Below are positions 1 through 7,694 of a stretch of 38,900 nt of DNA, piece by piece (position 1 is the stretch's first letter; each line of letters begins with the position of its first letter). Source of the stretch: Caulobacter sp. CCH9-E1. GTDB lineage: Bacteria > Pseudomonadota > Alphaproteobacteria > Caulobacterales > Caulobacteraceae. The position numbers and the translations under genes were made by a program. The DNA lies in assembly GCF_001556515.1 (NCBI RefSeq), contig NZ_LSJA01000180.1:1-38900 (forward strand), given 5' to 3'. The notes beneath the pieces are model-generated. The model was given only the letters and a program-made list of their open reading frames with translations. It ran no database searches and was not told the DNA's origin.

Positions 1-324
1 GTCGGCAGCGCGGCGGATCTCGAGAACGTCACCGAGAACGAGGTCATCAAGTACTCGGCCTCGGGCTTCCGCGACTTCACCCGCATCGCCGCCAGCGACC
101 CGACCATGTGGCGCGACATCTTCGTGGCCAACAAGGACGCGGTGCTGGAGATGCTGGGCCGCTTCACCGAGGATCTGCAGGCCATGAGCCGCGCGATCCG
201 CTGGGGCGACGCCGACACCCTTCACGCTCATTTCACCCGCACCCGAGCGATCCGCCGCGGCATCGTGGCGGCGGGTCAGGAAAGCGCGGAGCCGAACTTC
301 GGTCGCGATCGGGGCAAACACTAG
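1..324 (+). CDS. tyrC: Cyclohexadienyl/prephenate dehydrogenase, C-terminal fragment
   Basis: This is the 3' end of a gene that begins before the window; the frame is open from base 1 to TAG at 322-324 (107 residues). The visible part reads VTENEVIKYSASGFRDFTRIAASDPTMWRDIFVANKDAVLEML in pieces. This is the typical C-terminal helical dimerisation domain of the prephenate/arogenate dehydrogenase family (S-A-x-G-F-R-D-x-T-R-I-A followed by P-x-M-W-x-D-I). Known family members oxidatively decarboxylate prephenate or arogenate with NAD(P) in tyrosine synthesis. The NAD-binding half lies outside the window, so substrate preference cannot be judged. It ends about 35 bases before a hairpin element shared with another place in the window. 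I am confident of the family and less so of the exact symbol. Confidence 0.85.
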   Translation, partial: VGSAADLENVTENEVIKYSASGFRDFTRIAASDPTMWRDIFVANKDAVLEMLGRFTEDLQAMSRAIRWGDADTLHAHFTRTRAIRRGIVAAGQESAEPNFGRDRGKH

Positions 325-359
325 GCATAGTTCCGCTTGCGGGCTCTCGCTTCATGCAC

Positions 360-411
360 TTGGAGCGCGTTCGGCCGTCTAACGGCAGACACTTAAACCC
401 AACGCGCTTTA
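360..411 (-). repeat. Dispersed hairpin element, copy 1, overlapping a stop codon
   Basis: The outer arms AGCGCGTT (364-371) and AACGCGCT (401-408) are perfect reverse complements. An inner hairpin GCCGT (374-378) / ACGGC (382-386) has a CTA loop, followed by ACACTTAA. The far end overlaps the TAA stop of the DUF6065 gene at 409-411. A second copy lies at 10781-10832, with the same flanks (CTTGGAGCGCGTTCG and ACACTTAA) but a different, still self-complementary, inner stem. It could be a terminator-like or REP-like structure. Confidence 0.7.
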
Positions 412-1263
412 GTCTGGCTTGCGCGCCCCCTTGCGGTGGGCCGGACAGACCCGCCGGGATCCCGTCTGCCGGAACTCCGCGAGCCGGATCTTCGACTCGT
501 GATCCGGCGCGCCCGGCCGGCCGTCCGGGTGCAAGCCGCGATAGTAGAGCTTCTGCCACTGATCGGCCGACGCCTTTGGCTGGTTTTCCCTGATCCACTG
601 CTGGAAGGCGGCGCGGGACGCGGCCCAGCCACGGTAGCTTTCCAGCAGTTCGGGTGAATCCTCCATTGGACGTAGCTCCGGCTTCAGCCGATCGACGACG
701 CCGCGCGGAGTTGGAAAGAAGAAGCAGAACGGTTCGTTCTCCTCGAACCGGACCCAATGATTTGGCCGCGTGAAGCGCCAGTTCATCGTAAAGGTGTACG
801 GCGCCCAATCGGTCTCGATCACCCCGCTCATCGGCGCGATGCCGTCCTTCATGGCGTTCGGCGGTCCGCCCACCCAGAGGTTCCAGCCTTCGGACGTTCG
901 CATGATCCCTTCGACATGAAAGGTCAGGGTCCCGCTGCCGAACAAGGAGACTGGCGCGCGCTTCTTGTCCGCGCCCTCGTCGACGACGATCTCCACTGAA
1001 CGAGCCCCGACATCGCCGAGCCAGCGCGCGGAGAAACCACAGGGGTTCAACATGACCCAGCCATGAGCGTTGGCGATGGCCAGGGGCAGGCAGCGATAGG
1101 CGAAACTATCGGGCGTCGCCGTCATCCAGTCGCGCTTGGCCGAAGCCGGCTCGACCTTCGGCCGCCACCCCTCGTGGACGTAGCAGATGAGTTCGGTCTC
1201 GGCGGCGCGGGCCGGAGCATGCCGGGGACGCTCGGGAACAGAGCCCTTCAACCGCTTCCGCAT
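409..1263 (-). CDS. DUF6065 family protein
   Basis: This protein of 284 residues has no signal peptide or membrane segment. It is rich in Trp and aromatic residues, with stretches such as GWNLWVGGPPNAMKDG and NHWVRFEENEPFCFFFPTPRG. I recognise these as typical of the uncharacterised DUF6065 family; no reaction is known to me. ATG 1263 is chosen because GAGG lies seven bases upstream; a TTG codon directly before it is a less likely start. The gene is divergent from the EF-hand gene and stands alone. Its stop codon is embedded in the dispersed hairpin element. The family call comes from recall of its sequence style and is moderately sure; biochemical function is unknown. Confidence 0.75.
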   Translation of the reverse strand: MRKRLKGSVPERPRHAPARAAETELICYVHEGWRPKVEPASAKRDWMTATPDSFAYRCLPLAIANAHGWVMLNPCGFSARWLGDVGARSVEIVVDEGADKKRAPVSLFGSGTLTFHVEGIMRTSEGWNLWVGGPPNAMKDGIAPMSGVIETDWAPYTFTMNWRFTRPNHWVRFEENEPFCFFFPTPRGVVDRLKPELRPMEDSPELLESYRGWAASRAAFQQWIRENQPKASADQWQKLYYRGLHPDGRPGAPDHESKIRLAEFRQTGSRRVCPAHRKGARKPD

Positions 1264-1334
1264 CAATTCGCCTCAAAGCTAGCCGTCACTTGGCCTATCG
1301 GCGTGATACGACAGTTTCGTGTCTTCCTCGGGCA

Positions 1335-1356
1335 GGGCCAGCACAAGGTCTGGCCC
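1335..1356. other. Hairpin in divergent intergenic region
   Basis: GGGCCAG (1335-1341) and CTGGCCC (1350-1356) form a 7-bp stem with an 8-base loop between the divergent DUF6065 and EF-hand genes. There is no T-run on either side. It could be an operator or a leader hairpin of the EF-hand gene; nothing in the sequence decides. Confidence 0.35.
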
Positions 1357-1443
1357 GGCGCGGCCTTATTCCCGAAACACGCCAGCAATATTCGCGGCCG
1401 ATGACGGTCCACGGAGAGATTGATGAGAAGGGAGCGACAGCCC

Positions 1444-1782
1444 ATGCGCCTAGTGCTCACCGTTGCGCTTGCCGCGCTGACCACCATCGCCGCGACCGGT
1501 ATGGCGTCCGCCCAGGACGGCCCGCCGCGCGGCATGCCTGCGCCGGAAAACATCTTCAAGCGTTGGGACGCCAACAGCGATGGCGCCGTCGACAAGACCG
1601 AATGGACCGGCGCCGGACGTCCGGAAGACCGCTTCGCGATGATCGACGCCAACAAGGACGGCAAGATCAGCCTCGATGAGCTGAAGACCGCCTTCGAGAC
1701 GATGCGCCAGCGTCGGATGCGGCAGGGCGACGGCCCGCCTCCCGGTCCGCCGCCGGAAGGCCCGCCGCCTCAGGGCAACTGA
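1444..1782 (+). CDS. Exported EF-hand calcium-binding protein
   Basis: This is a 112-residue protein. Residues 1-22 form a signal peptide ending in ASAQDG, so it is exported to the periplasm or beyond. Two EF-hand loops follow: DANSDGAVDKTE, and DANKDGKISLDE about 30 residues later. Each carries acidic or Asn residues at positions 1, 3 and 5, Gly at 6 and Glu at 12, as needed to bind calcium. The tail is a low-complexity Pro/Gly repeat (PPPGPPPEGPPPQ). ATG 1444 is preceded by AAGGGAG at eight bases; ATG 1423 upstream lacks such a site. A strong terminator follows. Role unknown; small periplasmic EF-hand proteins are usually calcium buffers or sensors. Confidence 0.85.
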   Translation: MRLVLTVALAALTTIAATGMASAQDGPPRGMPAPENIFKRWDANSDGAVDKTEWTGAGRPEDRFAMIDANKDGKISLDELKTAFETMRQRRMRQGDGPPPGPPPEGPPPQGN

Positions 1783-1803
1783 CCGGCGCCCGCGTCAAAT
1801 CCC

Positions 1804-1840
1804 AACGCCGCCCGGCCCTCGGCCAGGCGGCGTTTTTCTT
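1804..1840 (+). terminator. Rho-independent terminator after EF-hand gene
   Basis: A perfect 9-bp stem AACGCCGCC (1804-1812) / GGCGGCGTT (1826-1834) is followed by TTTCTT. It lies 21 bases after the stop codon of the EF-hand gene. Confidence 0.85.
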
Positions 1841-2199
1841 TGCCCACTTGCCGTGACCGAGCGCCCGTTCTGGTCCGCCTCGCCAAGCCATCGACCCAAG
1901 GCGATGGACATGACCGATCCGGGCGCGGCTTGATCCCCACGACGGCCCGCCGAACCGGCGGCGCATACCCGAAATGAGGCCGCAAACCGGCGCACTTGGC
2001 GCCCCGCAGGAAGCCGAGCCCCGACGGATGATCTAGGCTGCGCGAAATCTTCGTGAGCAAAGTTCGACGGGGGGCAAGTGCATGGTTTCCAACATGTTTG
2101 CCATTTCGCGCGTCGCTTTGTCGCGAGACGGCCGCGATGACTTGTCCCACCGCGCCATGCATAAGCTTCGGCAACCTCAGTCGTGACCCCTAGGCAGAC
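1841..2199. other. Intergenic stretch with no recognisable gene
   Basis: The roughly 360 bases between the terminator and the hybrid kinase hold no convincing reading frame or RNA gene. The open frames on the minus strand here lack ribosome-binding sites and family likeness. The last part must hold the kinase promoter, but I could not place -35/-10 boxes with confidence. Confidence 0.5.
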
Positions 2200-4053
2200 A
2201 TGACTCTGGCGCGAGGACGTTCGAGCATCCGCGACAATCCCCTCTCCTTGGCCCTCGTTCGGCAGGCGTCGCGCAACAGCGTCGCGACGATGGGCGTGCA
2301 GGCCGCGGCCGCCATAGGGGTGACCCTGGCGGCCCTGCCCTCGGAGCGTCCGATCTACTGGATGTGGCTGACCGCGACCCTGGCCGTCCTTGCCGCGCGC
2401 ATCGTCGTTGACCGCTTGCTTGCTTCGGCTTTGCGAGGCGGCGCTCTGGCCAAGCGGCTGAACGCGATCGTGGTGGCCTTTTCCGCTGGCTTGCTCATCA
2501 GCGCGGCGCTCTGGGCGATCCTGGCGTGGCTGCGCTTTCCGATCGACAGTCAGCGCACCCGCTTCGTGATCATCGTCGTGCTGTCGGCCTTGGCCGGCGG
2601 CGCCACCGGTGTTTTGTCCCCGCTGAAGCTGACGGGACGAATCTATATCTCGTTGATCCTCCTGCCGGCTTCCGTGGCGCTGCTGCTGGGTCCTGACCGA
2701 GCGTTGGGGCTGTTGGGCGTCGCGTTCTGGCTGGTGATGCTGACCGGCCATCGCAACAATCACGCCCTGTTGGTCGACTCCATCCAGCTGCGTGATCAGA
2801 ACCGCGACCTCGTCGAGGCCCTGGCGCGCCGGAGTCACGATCTGAACAGCCTGAACCAGGAACTCGAGGCGCGGGTAGACCTGCGCACCAGCCAGTTGCG
2901 GGAAGCCACCAAACGCGCCCAAAGCGCCAACGAGGCCAAATCGCGCTTTCTGGCCACGGTCAGCCATGAGATGCGAACGCCGCTGAACGCCATCCTCGGC
3001 CTCGGCCAGATCGTGGCCCGCTCGTCCCTGACCAAGAAGCAGCGCGATCAGGTGCTAGAGATGAAGGGCGCGGCCCGGCGTCTGCGGATGATGATCGACG
3101 ACGTGCTGGACCTCTGTCAGCTGGACGACGGCGCGCTGCAGTTGAAGCCGCGGCCGTTCCGCCTGACCGCCCTGGCCCAGTCGCTTGACAACCTGCATCG
3201 CCCCACGGCCGAGGCGCGCCATCTGCGCCTGACCATGCACATGGAGGCGAGCCTGGGAGAAATCCGGCTTGGCGACGTCGATCGCTTGCGTCAGGTGATC
3301 AGCGTGCTGATCGACAACGCCCTCAAGTTCACCCAAGAGGGCGGCGTCGATTGCCGGATCAGCGGCGTGCGCGACGATCTTTGGATCCAGGTCGTCGACA
3401 CCGGCGACGGCGTCGCGCCCGAAAAGATGGCCGTCATCTTCGAGCGTTTCAGCCAGATCGACGACTCGACCAAGCGCGCGGCGGGCGGCATCGGCCTGGG
3501 TCTGGCGCTTTGCCAGGGCCTTGTCGCCAAGATGGGCGGCGAGATGTCGGCCTCGTCGCAGCCCGGCCAGGGATCGACCTTCAGCCTGCGCATCCCCTGC
3601 CCGGCCATCGCCGACGCGCCGCAACGCGCGCCGAGCCCGCGCGCCGAGGATGAGGAGCCCCCCACCCTGCTGGTCGTCGACGACAACGCGATGAACCGCG
3701 AGATCATCGCCGCCCTCGTCGAGCCTTTCGGCATCGCCTGCGGCTTCGCCGCCGACGGTCGCGAGGCGGTGGAGGCCTGGCGGCGACAGCCCTGGGACGC
3801 GATCTTCATGGACGTCCACATGCCGGTGATGGACGGCGTAGAAGCCACCCGCGCCATCCGCCAGGAGGAAGGCCGCCTGGGCCGCCGGCGCGTGCCGATC
3901 GTCGCGGTGACCGCCAGTCTGATGGAACAGGAAACCGCCGGCTACCACGCCGCCGGCATGGATGACGTACTGCCCAAGCCGATCGAGGTCAGCGCTCTGG
4001 CCGAGATGCTGGCCCGATGCGTCGGCGGCGGAGAGGCTGCGGCGGAATCCTAG
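2200..4053 (+). CDS. Membrane hybrid histidine kinase/response regulator
   Basis: This protein of 617 residues starts with about six membrane segments between residues 25 and 182. A coiled-coil linker (about 195-245) leads to a HisKA domain with the H-box FLATVSHEMRTPLNAI, where His256 is the expected phosphorylation site. The ATPase domain has the N-box IDNALKFT (Asn373), VVDTGDGV and GGIGLGLAL. A receiver domain (about 488-607) has the acidic pair VVDDN, phospho-acceptor Asp538 in FMDVHMPVMDG, and Lys in PKPIEV. It should autophosphorylate and pass phosphate to its own receiver, probably onward through a phosphotransfer protein. There is no recognisable periplasmic sensor domain, so the signal is likely sensed in or near the membrane. 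It is not in an operon with the minus-strand regulator that ends 16 bases after it. Its specific Caulobacter name is not identifiable. Confidence 0.95.
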   Translation: MTLARGRSSIRDNPLSLALVRQASRNSVATMGVQAAAAIGVTLAALPSERPIYWMWLTATLAVLAARIVVDRLLASALRGGALAKRLNAIVVAFSAGLLISAALWAILAWLRFPIDSQRTRFVIIVVLSALAGGATGVLSPLKLTGRIYISLILLPASVALLLGPDRALGLLGVAFWLVMLTGHRNNHALLVDSIQLRDQNRDLVEALARRSHDLNSLNQELEARVDLRTSQLREATKRAQSANEAKSRFLATVSHEMRTPLNAILGLGQIVARSSLTKKQRDQVLEMKGAARRLRMMIDDVLDLCQLDDGALQLKPRPFRLTALAQSLDNLHRPTAEARHLRLTMHMEASLGEIRLGDVDRLRQVISVLIDNALKFTQEGGVDCRISGVRDDLWIQVVDTGDGVAPEKMAVIFERFSQIDDSTKRAAGGIGLGLALCQGLVAKMGGEMSASSQPGQGSTFSLRIPCPAIADAPQRAPSPRAEDEEPPTLLVVDDNAMNREIIAALVEPFGIACGFAADGREAVEAWRRQPWDAIFMDVHMPVMDGVEATRAIRQEEGRLGRRRVPIVAVTASLMEQETAGYHAAGMDDVLPKPIEVSALAEMLARCVGGGEAAAES

Positions 4054-4069
4054 AGTCGGCGGGCGGAGC

Positions 4070-4738
4070 CTAGCGCAGGACGAACTCTCGCGGCTCATCG
4101 GCCGGCGCGGGGCAGCCGGGCGACGAAGGCCTTGGCGGCGCGCGATCGGCGGCGGACGGCGCGCCCTCGCCGCGGATCACCTGCACCTGCTTGACGCAAC
4201 GCCCATCGGCGACGCGCTCCATCCGCACCTTGCGGATCTCAAACGTCGGCGGGACGACCGCCTGGATCCAGGCATAGGCCGCCGCGCCGCCCCCGCCGAC
4301 GACGACGAGCGCCAGGGCGGCGCTGGCGGCGACCCAACTCGGCCCCAGACTCCAGCGTGGCGACGGCGCGCGGGCGGCGGCCGACGGCTCCTCGAAGATC
4401 CAGCGATAGCCGAGCTTGGGCACGGTCTCGATGAAGCGCGGCGCCCGGACGTCATCGCCCAGCGCCCGTCGCAACTTGGCGATCGCCTGGCTCAGAGCCT
4501 CATCGGACCCCTCCTGCTCGCCCCAAACCGTCTCGATCAGGTGATCGCGCGAGGCGGTCAGGCCAGGCCGCCCCGACAGCACCAGCAGGAGCTCGAAGAC
4601 CCGCGGCTCAAGGGCGCAGGACCCGTCCGGGGCGCGCACGCGCCGGCTCTCCACGTCGACCGTGACGTCGCCGAACGCCAGCGGAGCCGGAGCGCGTCGA
4701 CGATCAGCTTTTCGAGATGTTTCCGTCAGGACTTCCAC
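4070..4738 (-). CDS. Membrane-anchored winged-helix regulator (ToxR/CadC-like)
   Basis: This 222-residue protein has an OmpR-type winged-helix DNA-binding domain at about 19-115 (LEPRVFELLLVLSGRPG, then LSQAIAKLRRALGDD and FIETVPKLGYRW). One membrane segment follows at about 134-158, then a short outside domain with a Cys. This is the ToxR/CadC layout: a one-component regulator that senses outside the membrane and binds DNA inside. I prefer GTG 4738 because AAGGGAGG lies about nine bases upstream; ATG 4777 in the same frame has no ribosome-binding site. It is transcribed divergently from the S41 protease-like gene, with only 51 bases between the starts, so that gene is a natural target. Stop is TAG at 4070-4072. 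Confidence 0.88.
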   Translation of the reverse strand: MEVLTETSRKADRRRAPAPLAFGDVTVDVESRRVRAPDGSCALEPRVFELLLVLSGRPGLTASRDHLIETVWGEQEGSDEALSQAIAKLRRALGDDVRAPRFIETVPKLGYRWIFEEPSAAARAPSPRWSLGPSWVAASAALALVVVGGGGAAAYAWIQAVVPPTFEIRKVRMERVADGRCVKQVQVIRGEGAPSAADRAPPRPSSPGCPAPADEPREFVLR

Positions 4739-4789
4739 GCGGCGATCGCCTCCCTTGCGCCCATTCAACCACCTCATAAGGAGACGACT

Positions 4790-5809
4790 GTGCGGCGCAA
4801 TTTGGTCATGACGATCGGTCTTGGGACGATCGCCCTTGGTTTGACGCTGATCACCGTTCAACCCGGTCTGGCCATGCAGGCCACCCCGTCGGCCGAGGCT
4901 CCCGCCCTTGGCGCGGCGATCGACAGCCTGGCCGACAAGCTGCGGACCTCGTACGTCGAGCCGGCGGTCGGCGAGCGCTACGCGGCCATGCTGCGAGCCA
5001 ACCGATCGGACTATCTGGACATCACCGACCCGGCGGCGCTGGCCAAGCGCGTCACGGCCGACCTGCAGGCGGTGCACGCCGACGGACACCTGCGCGTGAC
5101 AGTCGCCAGCGCTAGCGCCGCGCCGGGCCGGCCGCGCCCCGCCGACGGTCCCGTCATCCTGGACCCGAAATGGATCGCCGATGGCGTGGCTTATGTCCGC
5201 TTCACGATGTTCGACGGGTCGCCGGAAAGCCTGGCGATCCTGGAGACCTTCATGAAGGCGCACGCCGACGCCAAGGCGATCATCTTCGACGCGCGCGAGC
5301 ACCACGGCGGCGGGCCCGACGAGATGGATGTGATCCTGCCCTATCTGTTCGCCAAGCCAACCCGTCTGGTCACGCTCGATCTGGCCCAGTCCGTGGTCGA
5401 CGCGCTGGAGTCTCCGCCCCAGGATCCGCCGTCCATGCGCCACGTCGCGGGGCCGCCCGGCGTCTACCGCCGCGAGCACTGGGTCACGCCAAACGCCGAG
5501 ACCGGCCTGCGGAACGCCAAGGTTTACTATCTGACCTCGCGCGCCACGGCCTCGGCCGGCGAGCATCTGGCCTTGGCCCTGCAACGCACCCATCGCGGCG
5601 TCCTGATCGGCGAGCGCACCGCCGGGGCCAACCACTTCGGCGGCTTCGAGCCCATCGGCGCGGGCCTCACCGCCTTTGTTCCCGTCGGCCGCGCCTTTGA
5701 TCCCGACACCGGCAAGGACTGGGAGACCGTCGGCCTGACCCCGGACGTCGCGGTTCCAGCCGACCGGGCCCTGGACAAGGCCCTAGAGCTGGCCAAAGCC
5801 GGCTCCTAA
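4790..5809 (+). CDS. Secreted S41 family peptidase-like protein
   Basis: This protein of 339 residues carries an N-terminal signal peptide (about 1-29, ending GLAM). Next comes a helical part of the kind seen in retinol-binding-protein-like S41 proteins (IDSLADKLRTSYVEP, with a LQAVHADGHLRV segment), then the crotonase-like catalytic fold. TSRATASAGEHLAL places the nucleophile Ser255; GERTAGANHFGGF follows. There is no PDZ domain. S41 proteins are carboxy-terminal processing or tricorn-core-like serine proteases. The general base Lys could not be located, so activity is inferred. The GTG start at 4790 has AAGGAG six bases upstream. It is divergent from the membrane winged-helix regulator, its likely controller. 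Confidence 0.88.
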   Translation: MRRNLVMTIGLGTIALGLTLITVQPGLAMQATPSAEAPALGAAIDSLADKLRTSYVEPAVGERYAAMLRANRSDYLDITDPAALAKRVTADLQAVHADGHLRVTVASASAAPGRPRPADGPVILDPKWIADGVAYVRFTMFDGSPESLAILETFMKAHADAKAIIFDAREHHGGGPDEMDVILPYLFAKPTRLVTLDLAQSVVDALESPPQDPPSMRHVAGPPGVYRREHWVTPNAETGLRNAKVYYLTSRATASAGEHLALALQRTHRGVLIGERTAGANHFGGFEPIGAGLTAFVPVGRAFDPDTGKDWETVGLTPDVAVPADRALDKALELAKAGS

Positions 5810-5899
5810 GGATCCTCGCCGCGCGGCGGCCCGGAAGCCTCCAGCCCGAGCCGCCGCGCCATCGGTCCCCGAGCCCTCGAAATCAAGTCGCGCGAGCGC

Positions 5900-5928
5900 T
5901 TGAGTAGAGCCCCGAGCCGGGCTAAACG
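5900..5928 (+). promoter_or_regulatory. Likely promoter of tRNA-Gly
   Basis: TTGAGT at 5900-5905 and GCTAAAC at 5921-5927 fit the Caulobacter housekeeping pattern (TTGACG, 10-14 bases, GCTANAWC). They end about 14 bases before the tRNA. Confidence 0.5.
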
Positions 5929-5941
5929 GTTCGTCCCTTTG

Positions 5942-6016
5942 GCGGGCGTAGTTCAGAGGTAGAACGTCAGCTTCCCAAGCTGAATGTCGGGGGTTCGATT
6001 CCCCCCGCCCGCTCCA
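5942..6016 (+). tRNA. tRNA-Gly (anticodon CCC)
   Basis: This is a complete cloverleaf. The acceptor stem GCGGGCG (5942-5948) pairs with CGCCCGC (6006-6012). The anticodon loop TTCCCAA contains CCC and reads glycine codon GGG. The T-arm is GGGGG-TTCGATT-CCCCC (5989-6005), and CCA is encoded at 6014-6016 after discriminator base T6013. No gene overlaps it. Confidence 0.97.
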
Positions 6017-6093
6017 AGTTCCCCTTCATCGCGTTGACGGCTCCCGGCTTCGGGCGCACGATCGCCTCAAACAGACGTTTGGGGAGAAACGCC

Positions 6094-6702
6094 ATGGCCG
6101 ACGGCGCGGTCGATCCGCACGCCCACGATCGGGCCAAGTTCCACGCCATGGTCGATGGCACGGCCGAGGACTGGGCGATCATCGCCAGCGCGTCGGCCGA
6201 GTTCGGGCGTGACCTGCCCAAGCGCCTGGTCGCGCACCTGAACCTGCTGAAGGGCGACTGCGGCGGTTTCGCTATCGACCGGCTGGAGCACAGCCTGCAG
6301 ACCGCCACGCGCGCCCACCAGGCCGGCGAGGACGAGGAATATGTCGTCTGCGCCCTGCTGCACGACATCGGCGACATTCTTGGGCCGCGCAATCACGCCG
6401 ACATCGCCGCGGCGATCCTTCAACCGTTCGTGTCGGAACGAAACCACTGGATGGTGGCGCACCACGCCATCTTCCAGGGCTATTATTTCTTCCATCACCT
6501 GGGCCTGGACCGGAACCTGCGCGACCAGTTCCGAGGCCATCCGGACTTCGAGTACACAGCGAAGTTCTGCCACGTGTACGACCAGGAAGCCTTCGATCCG
6601 AACTTCCAGTCGATGCCCCTGGAGGCGTTCGAGCCGATGCTGGGCCGGGTGATGAGCACGCCCAAGCGCTCGATCTACATGCCCTCGCGAGCGGCGGAGT
6701 AA
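6094..6702 (+). CDS. HD-domain protein, PhnZ/MIOX-like
   Basis: This is a cytoplasmic protein of 202 residues. Metal-ligand candidates are His66 in LEHSLQTATRA, the His90-Asp91 pair in CALLHDIGD, and downstream histidines (H101, H118, H123, H124) in HHAIFQGYYFFHHL. This arrangement resembles the subgroup of HD proteins that includes PhnZ and myo-inositol oxygenase, mixed-valence di-iron oxygenases rather than phosphohydrolases. No phosphonate genes lie nearby, so the substrate is open: it may be an oxygenase or a phosphohydrolase. ATG 6094 follows GGGGAG by seven bases. The gene sits just after the tRNA and ends in a bidirectional hairpin shared with the convergent TraB/GumN gene. Confidence 0.8.
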   Translation: MADGAVDPHAHDRAKFHAMVDGTAEDWAIIASASAEFGRDLPKRLVAHLNLLKGDCGGFAIDRLEHSLQTATRAHQAGEDEEYVVCALLHDIGDILGPRNHADIAAAILQPFVSERNHWMVAHHAIFQGYYFFHHLGLDRNLRDQFRGHPDFEYTAKFCHVYDQEAFDPNFQSMPLEAFEPMLGRVMSTPKRSIYMPSRAAE

Positions 6703-6728
6703 GCGGCCCTCCCCGGCGGGAGGGCCGC
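6703..6728. terminator. Bidirectional hairpin between convergent genes
   Basis: A perfect 11-bp stem GCGGCCCTCCC (6703-6713) / GGGAGGGCCGC (6718-6728) with a 4-base loop lies immediately after the HD gene stop and just before the TraB/GumN stop. The U-run is poor, so termination strength is uncertain. Confidence 0.65.
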
Positions 6729-6734
6729 AGACCT

Positions 6735-7625
6735 TTACTCGACCCGCTCGGCCTTGATCCCCAGCTTGGCCAGTTGAACCTGGACGCTGTCGGGCCCCAC
6801 GAGGTGGCCCGAGCCCACGGCGACGAAGCTGACGCCCGAGCCGGCGAGCTTGGTCTTCAGCTGGTTCGCCCAGTCCTGGTTGCGCTTGATCAGCAGCAGT
6901 TCGTAGAGCTCGGGATATTCGCCCTTCATCTCGGAGACGAACTGCTTCTCCAGCTCCGTGACATCGCCGGCGGCCCAGGCGGCGACCATCTTGTCGATCT
7001 TGGCGACGCCCTCGTCGACGTCGTCCAGGGTCGAGCGCAGGAAGTCGGCCTCGGTCTTGGGCGGCAGGTCGGCGAAGAAGCGGATCTGCTGCTCGGGAGT
7101 CTCGAGGCCGTTCTTGGCCTTGCCCGTCTCGGTCGCCGCCTTGACCAGCACCTGCTCCACGCCGCTGCGCGGATCGTAGCCGGCCTTGATCACCGGCGCC
7201 ATCGACAGCGACACCGCCGCCAGCCAAGGCCGCATGGCCTCCAGCGCCTGGGGCGGCACGCCGCCGCCCTGGGCCAGTTCGGCCGCGTGCTTGAAGGCTT
7301 CGGGACCGATCTTGCTGGACAGCGGCTTGGCCGGATCCAGGCCGTACTTCAGCACCAGGGGCTGCATCACCGCGGGATCGTCGCCGCCCACGATCTCAAG
7401 CGTCAGGTCGGCGCTGCTCTTGAAGGCCTGGTCGATCTTGGCCGAGCGCCATTGGGTGTCGGGCTTGAGGATGTGGATCGTGCCGAACAGGTAGATCGTC
7501 GAGTCCTTGTCCTTGATCGCCCAAAGCGCGGGTTCGGCCAGAACAGGCCCCGCGACCGTCAGGGCGATGGCGGAGATCAGGCCCGTGCAAAGGCGGCGGG
7601 CGTGGCGGTTCAGTTCGCGAAGCAT
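6735..7625 (-). CDS. TraB/GumN family exported protein
   Basis: This protein of 296 residues has an N-terminal signal peptide (about 1-30, ending VLAEPALW). The family signature follows: YLFGTIHILKPD near the start and VAVGSGHLVGPDSV near the C-terminus, the two GX2H-type motifs of the TraB/PrgY/GumN fold. Some relatives of this fold (Tiki) act as metalloproteases; the bacterial members mostly have no proven role. ATG 7625 has AGGAG five bases upstream, better than the further ATG at 7676. It is convergent with the HD gene and follows the alpha/beta hydrolase gene on the same strand (69-base gap), possibly in one transcript. Confidence 0.9.
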   Translation of the reverse strand: MLRELNRHARRLCTGLISAIALTVAGPVLAEPALWAIKDKDSTIYLFGTIHILKPDTQWRSAKIDQAFKSSADLTLEIVGGDDPAVMQPLVLKYGLDPAKPLSSKIGPEAFKHAAELAQGGGVPPQALEAMRPWLAAVSLSMAPVIKAGYDPRSGVEQVLVKAATETGKAKNGLETPEQQIRFFADLPPKTEADFLRSTLDDVDEGVAKIDKMVAAWAAGDVTELEKQFVSEMKGEYPELYELLLIKRNQDWANQLKTKLAGSGVSFVAVGSGHLVGPDSVQVQLAKLGIKAERVE

Positions 7626-7694
7626 GGTCACTCCTAGGGATGGATTGAGCGTTGGCTGGGTTTGCGACGACGGCAAGGGCCGATCGCCAGGGAG

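Noticed and set aside
1795..2967. Open frame of 390 codons on the minus strand before and inside the kinase
   Set aside because: It overlaps the kinase and a terminator, and its Gln/Arg/Gly-rich translation matches no family.
5810..5899. Extra gene between the S41 gene and the tRNA
   Set aside because: No frame with a ribosome-binding site. The stretch is short and GC-rich and holds only the tRNA promoter.
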